The notes below the pieces were generated by a model. That model ran no database searches. It was not told the DNA's origin and saw only the letters and a program-made list of their open reading frames with translations. The translations under genes were made by a program, and so were the position numbers. Below, in pieces: positions 12,316 through 23,460 of a stretch of DNA of 64,000 nt; the stretch's first letter is position 1, and each line of letters begins with the position of its first letter. Location: positions 17,627 through 81,626 of the forward strand of contig JAGMWU010000044.1 in NCBI GenBank assembly GCA_018697195.1, read 5' to 3'. The DNA is from Certhia americana (lineage: Eukaryota; Chordata; Aves; Passeriformes; Certhiidae).

Positions 12316-12772
12316 CTCAGATTGGGAAGGACCTTGAGGGGCTGGAGCATGTCCAGAGGAGGCAACGAGGCTGGAGAGGGGCTGTGGCCACAACCCCAGT
12401 GAGGAAGGGCTGAGGGAGCTGGGGGTGCTGAGCCTGGAGCAAAGGAGACTCCGTGCTGAACTCAGCACTCTCTGAGCTCTCTGCAGCTCCCTGACAGGGG
12501 CTGTGCTCAGGTGGGGTTGGTTTCTCTTTCCAGGCAGCACTGACATAACCAGAGGGCACAGGCTCAAGCTGTGCCGAGGAAAATACAGGCTGGATATTAG
12601 GAAGAAGCTTTTCACAGAAAGAATAATTAAGGACTGGATTGGTCCTCCTCTGGAGGTCAGCATCCCTGGGTGTGTTTAAATAAAGATTGGATGTGGCACT
12701 TGATGCCAGGGTCTAGTTGAGGTGTTGGACTTGATGACTTGGAGGTCTCTTCCAAATTAGTTATTCTGTGTC
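12316..12772 (+). mobile_element. CR1 LINE, longer 3' fragment
   Basis: Starts at CAGATTGGGAAGGACCTTGA, passes GAGGAAGGGCTGAGGGAGCT and GAGCCTGGAGCAAAGGAGAC, then the 3' UTR block AGGCTGGATATTAGGAAGAA, and ends GGAGGTCTCTTCCAAATTAG followed by TTATTCTGTG. At about 457 bases it keeps the last part of ORF2 (out of frame) and most of the 3' UTR. Its wording differs from the two main groups here, which suggests an older subfamily. Confidence 0.9.
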
Positions 12773-15370
12773 TGTGTGTATATACAGCATGGGGTTAAAG
12801 GTACCTATTAATTACAGCTAATGAAGAAATAATATAACTCAGGATTCAATGTTTCTTACCATTCAGTTGTTGGTGGGGCACACATTGATATCCTTTCCCT
12901 CAATTCCCCGGAAAGTAACAGCAGAATCTGCATCTACACTGCAGGGAGAAGTCCTGAACACTTTCAGGGTGTGTGTGTGTAGAAGGCTTCTGACTGTGAT
13001 AATTCCTGTGTCTTTCATAGTCTTTGTAAAACAGGGTCTCTCAGTCAAGAATATTTCTTTTATCCCTTCCCACATCTGCTCTCCAGACTAAGAAGTTGAT
13101 TTTTAGCTGAGGCCTGAGCCCTTTTGTCACCAGAGATGACCCCTTTTGGCCTTTCACCCACCTGGGTTATCTCTTCCACATCTGCAACAGCCATCTGTGG
13201 TAGAGAGGGGGAATTTATCTGCCCCAGGAAGAGCCTAAATGACAATCCTAAAATGCTATTGTCCTGGGGTGGCTGGCTGGTGGGCTGGGCAAAGCAGCAG
13301 AGCACAGAGGCATGGACAACACTCCACAACCCTTCCAGGGCTTTCCAGCTGAGCACACTGAAGCAGCAGAATGTTCCTCCCTGGTTTTTGGGCAGCAATC
13401 ACAAAAAGCAGATGTTCCACTCTGCTCGTTTCTGTCACTGGCACCTGGCCCCCTGGCAGGATTGGAATAACTGTTGGCATCCTTGGAGCAGCTGGGCAGC
13501 AAAGCTGCTTCCTTCTCTCACACAATGCCAGGCTGAACAACCTTTGAGCCTAAAACCTCATTCCTTTGTGTTCTGGGTTTTGGCAGGCTTCTCCTCCACT
13601 CCCCCTGCTCAAATGTGGTATTCCCCAATCCTTACAGAGTCTGGGATGTGTCTTTTACTGAGCCATAAATGCTGGTGAAAAACAGATGTAAAATCGTGAC
13701 ACTCCTTTAACTTAGGCTGCAGAAAGAAGGACAATTTCAGAGCTGTCTTTGCAGCTTAACTTCTCAGGATCTTTTGGAATTCAGCCTTCATCAATAAAAC
13801 AGGAAAAAGATTTAAGTGTGATGCATTTTACCTGGATGTCTAACATTATACACAACTTTACATAAAATGCTGAATAATTCTGGCATTAGACATACAATTT
13901 GAAAGTGAAGATTGCAGTCATTGGCAATAAATCATTTGAAGAATGAGTGCTATTAAATCCAGCGTTGAGAGGTGGAAGGAGAAAAATGATGCCTTACAGA
14001 TCACAGATCTTTTGCTGGAAGCTAAATGTGATGTCTTCCATGGAAAAAAATTAAAATAAAACCCCCAAACAAACATAAAAATGATCTACCTATTGGTCAA
14101 GTGCACAATATTAGGAATGTCACTGATAGAACATAAAAAAGTAGAAATAATATGCACCTGGTTAGGCATCAGATGTCACTTTTTCCGTGTTTTAGTTAAA
14201 TATTATAAAGAAAGAAAAAAAAGTTAGTCCAAAACCAAACAGAGTTTGGTTGTGAGATCACACAATAAAATACTAGATAACATAGAATGCAAATCCTCTG
14301 GGTGGGCGTTCCAGCCGGAAAATTGGAGATGTACTCAGGAACTCAAGAAGAGAGTCAAGGTTCAAAGGAGGAAGGGAAAAGTTGCATGGAACAGTGTTTC
14401 AATTCAGTGCAAAACTCAATTCAGGTCCAAAATTGTCATAATTTCCAGATACCTTCACATAAATCAGCCATTCAAGTCCTGATAGCAATCAAAAACTCAG
14501 GCATGAAGGGTGAGTTAGGCTGGACTGTTCCCAGGCAGTGAAGAGGAAAGAAATATTTCCTGCCTCAAATCCTGTTTGCAATGGCATAAAATGATTTCTG
14601 GAAGCAACAGGAATCACCTAAGAAAGAAAAAAGGTGGTGAAATTAATTCCACAATTCCCACCTAAGATTTCTTTAGCTTCCTGCAGCCTGGGTGAATATA
14701 TTATCCATGGGAAACTGCACGGAAAATTCCACTGGAAGTTTCATTTGGTACATCCTCTTGAAGAGAAAGGGATGTGTGACTAAAGGGACAGGTCAAGTTC
14801 TTGGGGGAATTGAAGATTTTAGGGCTTTTAGCCTTTGTTCCTTATTCTGGATCTTGCCAGCAGAGACAACCTTCAGTGTTTGGGAGGAGTAGGAATTTTA
14901 AAACTCCTTAAAAAGCAGTTTGGGGGAATACATTGGATGGAACCTCATGAATCATGTGTGAAATATCTGCTGATGTTACTCCAAAGGTTTCCAGGCAGAA
15001 TTTATGGAATGAACTTGCAGCAAAATGGTCCTGATGTGAGGATATGCTCAAACTCTTTTTTCATATTTCACTGGACATGTGTTGGATAGAGAATAACTGC
15101 TCCAAACATAGATATCAAAGCTGAATATTCTCTTCATAAATATAGAAAACCTACCTACATTTAAGACTCCACTAGAATTATCATATATCTGTTTATGCTG
15201 TTTATATCTCTTTGGGAATCATATACAGGACTCTGCACGAAATATTTTTAGATTACTGCATGATTTCACGTGACTTGCATCTAAATTTAATCCCAAATTA
15301 AAATGAGTAACTACATTTATTTCAAACCCCCAGAAGCTGGAGACTCTTCCAATGGATGATTCAATACCAA
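12773..15370. other. unique sequence, no gene seen
   Basis: 2.6 kb without recognised transposons. The longest open frame (plus strand, 13124-13678, 184 codons) begins with a plain methionine, has no recognised domain and is opposed by three overlapping minus-strand frames. I see no splice-site pattern or family resemblance that would support an exon. Confidence 0.5.
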
Positions 15371-15488
15371 ACCAGAGAATCAGAGAATTGTTTGGGTAGG
15401 AAGAGACCTTAAAGACCATTTAGTTCCCCTTCCCATGGACAGGGAACCTTCTACTAGACCAGGTTGCTCAGAGCTTCATGGAGCCTGA
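15371..15488 (-). mobile_element. CR1 LINE tail fragment
   Basis: ACCAGAGAATCAGAGAATTG, GGAAGAGACCTTAAAGACCA and CTACTAGACCAGGTTGCTCA match the antisense 3' end of an older CR1 type, distinct in wording from the CCAATGTCCAACC group. It breaks off near GAGCCTGAA. Confidence 0.85.
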
Positions 15489-15729
15489 AACTTGAATTTC
15501 AATGAGTTTAAATGTAAAGAAATATATATTTACTTAACGAAACAGGTGATTAATTAGTTGAAAAAACAAGAGTGTGTCACGCAGGGACACAGAAAAAATT
15601 CCTCTCTAATGAGGTGAGAGCTGGCATTGCATGAAGCATTCCACAGTTACACATTTTAGAACACTCTCATTAAAAGCAGGTGAGATTCAAAGAGAATTTC
15701 AGCAGTATTTGAACTCCTTCTCCCTTCTG

Positions 15730-16609
15730 TGTTGAGTGTGGAGCTATAGAAGGATGTTTAGCTGCTGGCAGGGAGGACCAAAGTCCCAAGTGTGGAGCAG
15801 TTCTGTGCCAGAAAGGTCTGGGACAGCACTCAGCCGAGATCTCTATGGTTTAGTTTTGAAGTTTATTTCATAGGGTGTGGGTGAAAAGAGCCCAGCTCAG
15901 GGTTAGCTCAGAGCAGGCTAGAGAACAAAGGAGCAAGAGAGAGAAGAAAGGAGCAAGAGAGCAGGAGCATAAGAGAGTTAGAGAGCCAGAGAGGTAAGAG
16001 AACAAAAGGGCAAAAGCAGGAAGGCAAGAGAGCGAGCTCTCCTTTTACAATGACTTGTATCTCTTTCTATGTTGAATATTCTACTTTCTCATTAACCAAT
16101 CTAGTATCAAATACAAATTTCTACATTTGCATACATTCTATAGGAATCACTACATTACCATGTTTTACTGCTTTCTAATCTCTAAATCTTATCAGGGGTC
16201 CCTTCCTGGCAAGCCAGGGAAGAAGGGTCTGTTCTGGTTTTGGGATGTCTGTTAGTAAATCACATTCTTAAAGAGAGAAAGACCTTTGGTCAGCCAAGGC
16301 TGTTCTATAAACATTCAGACAAACACTGCTTTCATTTTAATGTCTGTTCTAGTTTCTGCATTCTTAGCATCTTTGGACAGGTAGTCAGATTTATAGGACT
16401 TTCTTGTTTCTTCCTTTCCAATACCCAAGGATGGCACAAACTCTGTGTTTCCCACGGACCTGTGCAGACAAAACCCCTGCAGCAGTGGCAGCCACTGCTT
16501 TATTCTCAGGTCTGTTCAGCCTTTAGCTAAATTCCACTTTTGAGGGGCAGAGCTTGAAAATCCAGGGAAGAACATGGCTGACAGATAAAGTTTTCTGTTG
16601 TTTCCAACA
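15730..16609 (-). mobile_element. probable solo LTR of an avian endogenous retrovirus
   Basis: On the minus strand the segment begins TGTTGGAAACAAC and ends CACACTCAACA, giving the expected TG...CA ends with a 5-base terminal inverted repeat. A polyadenylation signal AATAAA (minus strand, 15862-15867) lies about 130 bases before the 3' edge, as expected for an R-U5 boundary; another lies at 16499-16504. A purine-rich tract fills 15910-16030. No gag, pol or env sequence adjoins it. I could not find a matching target duplication, so the edges may be off by some bases. Confidence 0.6.
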
Positions 16610-16812
16610 GTAGGGTTCTGGTGATATCCTCTCCCACCTGCAGACCTCAGCACATAACCCCAGTCAAGGAGCTTGTCTTTGGAAAAAGCAGATTTTTCTG
16701 GATGATGTCCCAGTCTTGTCAGGAGAACACCAGAAATGGTGACTCCATGTCACACCTGCCTGCTGGATGTACAGGTGATGGTGTAAACATCACTAAATAT
16801 TTGTGCTGGTAT
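16610..16812. other. short unique spacer
   Basis: About 200 bases between a probable LTR and a CR1 copy. Nothing recognised. Confidence 0.5.
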
Positions 16813-17135
16813 TCACAGAATCAAAAAATCACAGGATGGCTGGGGCTGGAAGGGACCTTGAAAATCACTCAGTGCCACCCTGTCATGGCAGGGACCCCTC
16901 CCACTGCCCCAGGCTGCTCCAGCCCCAATGTCCAACCTGGCCTGGGACACTGCCAGGGATCCAGGGACAGCCACAGCTGCTCTGGGCACCCTGTGCCAGC
17001 CCCTGCCCACCATCACAGAGAGGAATTTTTCCCCATATCCCATCCAACCCTTTCATTCTCCAGTTTAAGGCCATTCCATGTCCTGTCACTCAATGTCCTT
17101 GAAAAATCCCTCCCCATCCTTCTTGGAAATTCACC
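16813..17135 (-). mobile_element. CR1 LINE 3' fragment
   Basis: Starts TCACAGAATCAAAAAATCAC, then GGCTGGAAGGGACCTTGAAA and the CCAATGTCCAACCTGGCCTG block. It continues past CTCTGGGCACCCTGTGCCAG to the decayed region near TTCTTGGAAATTCACC. Close relative of the 9.4-kb copy, in the same orientation. Confidence 0.92.
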
Positions 17136-17389
17136 TCTGTGTCTTTCCTTCCACTCACCTTTCTCCACTGCATCAGCTGCCTCTACAGCACTACTGAAAC
17201 TGTGATTAATTACAGAACAGAAATTAAATTTTCAAATAATTCCATATTGACTGAGACTTTCAGGACGCACCAGCTCAATCTTGGTCTAAACCAGAGGCTT
17301 AAAAGAAGATCATGTTGTCACTTCTCCCAAATTATTTGACCTATAAATCCATATCCAGGTGCCCTTTGTGCCAAGCTCCCTCCCCTTCA
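17136..17389. other. unique spacer
   Basis: Unique sequence between a CR1 copy and a solo LTR. The last six bases (17384-17389, CCTTCA) may be the left target duplication of that LTR. Confidence 0.4.
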
Positions 17390-17534
17390 TGTCGTGGTTT
17401 AACTCCAGCTGACAAATAATTGACTTTCTCACTCCCTCCCACTCCACCCGTGGGCAGGAGGATAGGCAAGAACAAGTAAACCTTGTGGGTTGAGATAAGG
17501 ATAGTATAATAATAAAAATAATAAAAATAAAGGA

Positions 17535-17582
<48 letters not shown>

Positions 17583-17961
17583 CACAGTAATTAAGAGGAG
17601 AGTGACAGAACCCAGGAGACACAAGTGATGCACCACACAATTTTCACAATGCACCACCCACTGACCAATTCCCAGCCTATTCCTGAGCAGCCACTCCCAG
17701 TCAGCTTTCCCAGTTTTATACTGGGAATGGTGTCTTCTGGTGGGGAATATCCCTTTGGCCAGTCCAGGTCCATGTCCTGACTGTGCTTCTTTCCACCTTT
17801 GTGTGCATCTCCTCACTTTCAGAGCGTGAGATACTGAAAAGTCCTGGATTTAGGGTAAGCGCTGCTCACAACACACTAAATTTCAGTGTGGTTTTTCATA
17901 CTAAATCCAAAGCAGCTACCAGAAAAAAAAAATTAACCCTCTCCCAGCTAAAACCAGGACA
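17390..17961 (-). mobile_element. solo LTR, widespread avian retroviral family
   Basis: The minus strand begins TGTCCTGGTTTTAGCTGGGA and ends in a TTAAACCACGACA-type terminus. This is a well-known bird LTR that I recall as the TguLTR5/ERVL-like group; the name was not checked. The two ends form an 11-base inverted repeat with one mismatch. Internal landmarks include ATATCCCTTTGGCCAGTC and AACCTTGTGGGTTGAGATAA. The flanks CCTTCA (left) and CCTCCA (right) are a possible 6-bp target duplication with one change. No internal viral genes remain, so it is a solo LTR of 572 bases. Confidence 0.9.
17534..17582. repeat. (AAT)n microsatellite inside the LTR
   Basis: About 16 AAT units with no interruption, lying within the solo LTR at 17390-17961. 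They sit where related LTRs carry an A/T-rich polyadenylation region, so the array probably grew from that sequence after insertion. Confidence 0.95.
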
Positions 17962-20130
17962 CCTCCAGAGTTTTCTTTCCAGCTGGATCACCTCCAGGTT
18001 GTCTGCATCCAAACTTTTCCAAGCCACAGCACATTCAATTATTAGTAAGTGCAGAGAAATGCCAGCTCATAACAAATATCCACACGAAAATATCTGAACA
18101 TTCACAACTGAATTTTTTAATATTTAAATATGTAAATATCCACAATAGAAGTGAAATATTTAAATACCACCATTTCTGTCAGTTCTGAAAATGATGCCAG
18201 CTTCCCAGTCCCATTAGATGTACACTTCCATACCTCTGCCTCAACACTGCAAATCTGTAAAAAACTGTTATTAACTGGTTTTCTCTGTTAAGGGTTATGT
18301 AGTCAGAAGTCTGGAGGACTTTGTTTGACTGCAAATAGCAAATTTTCCTCTCCAGTTTTCACTGTGAATCACTCTTATATTCTCCACTGGATCTGTCAGC
18401 ATAACATCACTTGCAAGCACATTGGAGGTCCCCACTTGAGTAAAACACACAGACTGCATCAAAAACGTTACATTTCTGTCTGGAGAGAAGGGGTTTGCTC
18501 TAATTCTTTCTCCATATATTGTCTTTCCTATTCTTTTGGCAAGAAGGAGTCAATAAGGAGAGAAGAAAGGAGTTCGTGAAAGTCACTGCTGAGGAATGGC
18601 AAGGAAAATAAATGTAGCAAAATTAAAATGTAAATTAAAGGACATGCATTTGGTTCTTGTGTGTGTGAGTCCAAAGGGACAGCAAGTTCCAGGGCTTGGC
18701 TGTGAATGGGTTTGCAGGGGTCACCTCTGTGGTGGCAGGGAGTGATCAGGGGTGTGAATCACCTGTGAGAAGAGGTGAAAGCACAGCACAGCACTGAGGA
18801 GTGCAAAGGTGTTCAAACAGGTGCTGGGGAGAGAATTTCAGCTGTTCCACAGTTCCCGGTCACAACCTGGTGATACAATTCCAACATTCCTGCTTGATAA
18901 CGTGAGTGAGTCCATCGGAGTGTGGATGGAAGAGACAGGGCACTCATGAGATATGCTGAGGAAAAAACAGAGGAAAAATAACCTGAATGACTCCAAGCCT
19001 GCCAGGATTCCTCCAGCACAGCACAGTGCAACACTCACAGTTCAACTACCCTGATTGATTCCTCGCTCCTTAGAGCAATTCCTGTAAATTTGGGGGGAAG
19101 GGAGTGCTGCCACCCTGGTCTCCTAAACAGATCATCCTCCTACCCCCTCAATTAAAAAGCAATCAATGCACCTCTGAGGGACAAAAATTGCAAAGTCTTT
19201 GAATTTTCCGAAATTTAACTGAATTAAGGCAAATCTAATAAGTCCAGATGATGACTAAGATTTTTTTTTTTTCTCTGCTTTTAAGAAGAAAGTGTTTTGT
19301 TGTTGTAGGATGTTGAACCCTTATTGTGCACTGCTGACATGGAAGGTGCATTATAATGGAAATGTAGATGTTGCCAGATCCCAGCATGTGTTTCCAATTA
19401 AAATTCTTCATTTTCTGCTGAGATGTTAGAGTATGACCTGATTAGCTCTGCCAGTTATCAGAGCTCAGCTCCTCTGACCCCTGATCTTATTCAACAACTG
19501 CTGTCTGACTCTGTACCTTGGGAGAGGAAAGCACCACATCCCTAAAAGATCAGGGAAGTTTTATGGAGTCCTTAAAACTTTCCACAGATAATTTATTGTG
19601 GGTCAGGGGCAGCACTTCCAGCTGTTTTCTGTCCCTGAGTCTCCCCTGCCTGTCACACATCTTAATAAGAAATAATTAGCACAGCTCAAACTGTAATTCC
19701 ACCCTAACAGTGCAGGTTGATGTCTGGGGTCTTTTTAGATATAACAACTGCACTTAGTGGAATTTACTGCAGTAGAATTACCTGCAAATTCTTGAGGCTT
19801 GAAACAATAGAAAAGTTATCTCTTTTCATCCAGGATTCCTCAGTGATGTTATCAGATAAGGAGCAGCATGAAAACCCTTTCCTAAGAGGCAGTGTCCTTA
19901 GTCAGCAGGAAAAGAGCAGTGTATTATTTATGGAAAGCAGGCAATATGCAATCACACAGAAAGGGTGGTAGATGAAGTGCCAGATTAAGCCTGAGCTTTG
20001 AAAATGTATTTTATGAGACACATAAATAAATATGTCTGTTAGGTCAATTATACACAACTATCAAAAGACATCTTTCCATGTAAGTTTTACTTTAGATTCT
20101 AATTTCAAGCAGCAGCCATTCATTTTGAAT
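17962..20130. other. unique sequence, no gene seen
   Basis: 2.1 kb of AT-rich DNA with a T12 run at 19261-19272. The longest frame is 104 codons and lies partly in the preceding LTR. No repeat family was recognised. Confidence 0.5.
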
Positions 20131-20318
20131 TGCTCCCTGCGAGGGTGGGCAGGCCCTGGCACAAAAAAAGTTGTGGCTGCCACATCCCTGGAAGTGTCCA
20201 AGGCCAGGCTGGAGCAGCCTGGGACAGTGGGAGGTATCCCTGCCCATGGCAGGGGTGGGCATGAGATGATCTTTAAGGTCCCTTCCAACCCAAACCATTC
20301 TGGGATTCTGGGATTCTA
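20131..20318 (+). mobile_element. CR1 LINE tail, young-looking
   Basis: TGCTCCCTGCGAGGGTGGGC to CCCTTCCAACCCAAACCATT, with a clean tail of GGGATTCT units (20308-20318). The preserved 8-mer tail suggests a relatively recent insertion. Only the last 190 bases of CR1 are present. Confidence 0.93.
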
Positions 20319-20930
20319 CATTCAGACAGCATCATAAAAATTCTTTTTCCAGCACTACAGCCCCAGCAGTCGCCTCTCCTCACCTTCCCCAAAGACACAC
20401 AGACATTACACAGACGTTTTCAGCATCTTGTTCTGCACCAGCAACATGAAAGAATAGCTGGAGAGGTTGGGGAGACAGGAGCAGGTTCTCCAGCTGGGAA
20501 AGGGAATGTTTTTAGCACAGAGCTGCATCCGCAAGGACTTCGCCTGGAGGTGGGTGTTAACGTAACTTTTTTAAAAGTGACAGTAAAAATGCAGCGCCCA
20601 TAAAAGCCGGGCCAGATGGATCCCTCCCTGCTTTCACGGGTTGTGCCTCAAATACCACGGTGCATATGGATTTTGGGGGGTGAGGTGGCTTTCTGCTGGG
20701 TGAAACATGCTGCCAGTCCTTGCACTCAGTATTGATAACGCCAGGGAGAGCCTGGGAGCTTTCCAAGGCTGGAGATGGCGAGTTTACACTTTATTGACAA
20801 AGGTGTCTGTTCTCTGCAGCTCTGTCCTCATGTTTCCCCCAGGCAGCCTGCAGCACCCTGGCCTGCTCTGGTGCTGCCTTTGCCTGTGGCAAAGAGAGCT
20901 GAGAAGGCTCCATGCTTTCAGCTCAGGGTA
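20319..20930. other. unique sequence containing a CpG-dense patch
   Basis: Non-repetitive and more GC-rich than its surroundings. The patch at 20525-20665 is described separately. No open frame is convincing. Confidence 0.5.
20525..20665. promoter_or_regulatory. CpG-dense unique patch, candidate regulatory element
   Basis: About seven CpG sites fall within roughly 140 bases (at ATCCGCAAGG, CTTCGCC, TTAACGTAAC, GCAGCGCCC, GCCGGGCC, TCACGGG, CCACGGTG) in a window where CpG is otherwise scarce outside repeats. A TATA-like CCCATAAAAGCC lies at 20598-20609. No exon is seen downstream, so an enhancer or an old CpG-rich remnant is as likely as a promoter. Confidence 0.25.
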
Positions 20931-21340
20931 TCACAGAATCCCAGGATCACTGAGGCTGGAAAAGACCTCCAAGGGCATCAAATCCAACCTGTGACCAGCC
21001 CAGAGCACTGAGTGCCACCTCCAGGGGACACCTGCAGGGATGGGCACTCCAAAGCTCCCTGGGCAGCCCCTGCCAAGGCCTGAGCACCCTTGCCATGAAC
21101 AAATTCCTCCTGGCCTCCACCCTGAGCCTGCCCTGGCCCAGCCTGAGGCCGTTCCCTCTCCTCCTGTCCCTGTTCCTGGCAGCACAGCCCGACCCCCCCT
21201 CACTGCCCCTCCTGCCAGGGACTTGTGCAGAGCCACAAGGGCCCCCCTGAGCCTCCTTTGCTCCAGCCTCAGCCCCTTTCCCAGCTCCCTCAGCCCCTCC
21301 AGGGCTCTCTGGAAGTGTGAAGTCCAGAACTGGACCTAGG
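20931..21340 (-). mobile_element. CR1 LINE 3' fragment, group with CACCTCCAGGGGACACC
   Basis: Opens TCACAGAATCCCAGGATCAC, then CACCTCCAGGGGACACCTGC and GGGCACTCCAAAGCTCCCTG. It runs to CTCCAGGGCTCTCTGGAAGT and GTCCAGAACTGGACC at its 5' end. It preserves the most 5' sequence of the minus-strand members of this group. Very close in wording to the plus-strand copies at 42.9-43.3 and 53.7-54.1 kb. Confidence 0.94.
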
Positions 21341-22590
21341 GAGAACATTCACTCCACTCAGAGAAAGGGAGGAAGACTTGCTCTCAACAAAGTTAAATTT
21401 CCTCATTGGATCCCTATCTGGGTACCTTTTCTAACCAATTAAAGAAAGCAGACACCTCCAGAGGATAATTCCCTGTGCCATCTTTAGGAGTGAACAAAAT
21501 AAGAACTTTTCATCCCAATTTCCTGCAGCAACAGACAGGGAGAACCGGGAGAGGTTTAACTTAGGGGTGGCTGAAACCCAACAGGTGAGAAGTAAAAAAA
21601 TACTTCAGCCTGTACATTACAATGTATATTTTGAATAATATCTGAAATTATTTGTTTCAGTGCAGTGTAGGGTACACTCACCTCTGCTTTTCCAAACATT
21701 TTTCCATGATAATCCTCACTCCTGGAGTAACCTTTGCAGAGCTGTGTGGGACTGCAGGGCTGCAGATTGTACTCTGCTAGAACTTTCTAGCCTGAGTTGC
21801 ACTCCAAACACCCACAGCCTTGCACGGGGAATTTTAGGCTCATAAGGCTCAACATTACTTGTCAAAACGGGATAACAAAACCGGTATCACTCTCATGATT
21901 TTATAGATTAAGCTGATTTTAGTTTAAGCCTGGATCCAGGTTCTCTCTTGTCAACAGCCCTTTTCAGTAAGGTTATTGTAACAGAAGTAGAAAGGCTGAA
22001 AAAGCAGGTAATTAATGTGCTAACTGTGGGAGAGAACAAACAAAAAGAAAACAAAAGGAGCTGTGGATTTCTGTGAAGCCATGAAAGGGAAAAAAAGCCC
22101 ACTTTTTTACTGTACCTTAGGCTGGTTCGTCACTCTGTGTTTCAATAACAGAAAAGAAAAAAAGGGACAGGAATGTGCAAGGTTCTGCCTTCAGACTCCT
22201 GCTGAGCCATAATGGAAGTATAACTAATTAAGGGCTGATCAAGGTCCTGTTGAAGCCAAAAGAAAGCTTCCCACTGGTTTCAAATGGCTTTGGATCAGCT
22301 CTGAGTGCAGGGAGTGTAAATATGAGTGCATTAAAACATGGTCTGCTCTCAGTCAGGGTTGGCTGAAGGATGCTGCCATGCCAGAGCTGGCCCAGAGCTA
22401 CTCTGGAGCAAAGTCAGGGGTTATTACTTCAAATTAAAGAAATATATGAAAGCTGTCCTTGAGCTGAGAAGGATAAATGGATGAAATGGAAGAGGGAGGG
22501 CTTGGGGAAAGCTGGGTCGAGCCATTCCCATGCTGCTCCTGATACTGATGGGAGAAGGAGAAGAAATGACAATTTCCCTCTTTTCAGCAC
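21341..22590. other. unique sequence, no gene seen
   Basis: 1.25 kb with no recognised repeat. Small open frames only. Confidence 0.5.
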
Positions 22591-22920
22591 ACCTGGAGCA
22601 CAGCATCCAGTTCTGGGCTCCTCAGTCCTAAGAATACCCAAATACACTGGGAAGAGTCCAGGGAAGGGCTGCAAAAGGGACTGGGATGTCTCTTCCCTGA
22701 GGAAAGGCTGGGTGTGTTCAGCCTGGAGAAGAGAAACTCAGGGAGGGTTCCTCAATGTCTATAAATCCCTGAAAAGAGGGAGCAAAGGGGATGGGCCCAG
22801 GGGCTGTCACAGCCTGAAACACAGGAGGCTTTGTCTGGATAGCAGGAAACACTTTTATTAACTCTGAGAGAGACTGGGGATTGCCAAAGGTTGCCCATGG
22901 AGGATGGGGAAGAGCATCTG
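22591..22920 (+). mobile_element. older CR1 LINE fragment
   Basis: ACCTGGAGCACAGCATCCAG, TTCTGGGCTCCTCAGTCCTA, GTTCAGCCTGGAGAAGAGAA and TGTCACAGCCTGAAACACAG follow the CR1 ORF2-end and 3' UTR order. It is diverged and stops at GAGCATCTGG, before the tail, directly against an AT-rich tract. Confidence 0.82.
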
Positions 22921-23391
22921 GCATTTATTTATAATAAATGCCATATGCACTTATACTTTATTAAATACTTATACTTACTTTATAAATATATATTATTTAT
23001 TACATATAAATATATTAATATATTAATACATATACTATATATTAATATATGTGATAGATAATAGATAATAGAAAACATATAACATATATAATATACAATA
23101 CATAATACATTGTATATAATATATAACATATGATATATAATATATAACATATAATATGTAATATGCAGTATACAATATGCAATATATAATGTGTAATATG
23201 TAATAGATATTATTAATATTATTAATATAATATGCATATATTATATATCAATTTTATACATATATAATATATACTTGATGAATATATATTGTTTATTATA
23301 CATAAATATATAAATATAATACATATAATATATAATAAATCTAGTCTAATCTAAGCTAAGATAATTTATAAAATATATTTTTCATATATAA

Positions 23392-23427
<36 letters not shown>

Positions 23428-23460
23428 ACCCTTATAAATATATATTTATTTATATTTTTA
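22920..23460. repeat. 540-bp AT-rich tract with TA-type repeats
   Basis: Nearly all A and T, with many ATATAA and TATAAT variants and a (TA)n core of about 24 bases near 23397-23422. The left edge is a perfect hairpin: GGCATTTAT (22920-22928), 5-base loop, ATAAATGCC (22934-22942). The frames it encodes, rich in Ile and Tyr, are artefacts of composition. Confidence 0.9.

Noticed and set aside
13124..13678. 184-codon frame in unique sequence
   Set aside because: No domain, opposing frames of similar size on the other strand, and no splice or promoter signal; chance is the simpler reading.
16621..17205. 194-codon plus-strand frame
   Set aside because: Its second half is antisense CR1, and the first part has no recognisable domain.
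22980..23237. Ile/Tyr-rich 85-codon frame that looks like a membrane protein
   Set aside because: It is the translation of an AT-rich tract with TA periodicity.
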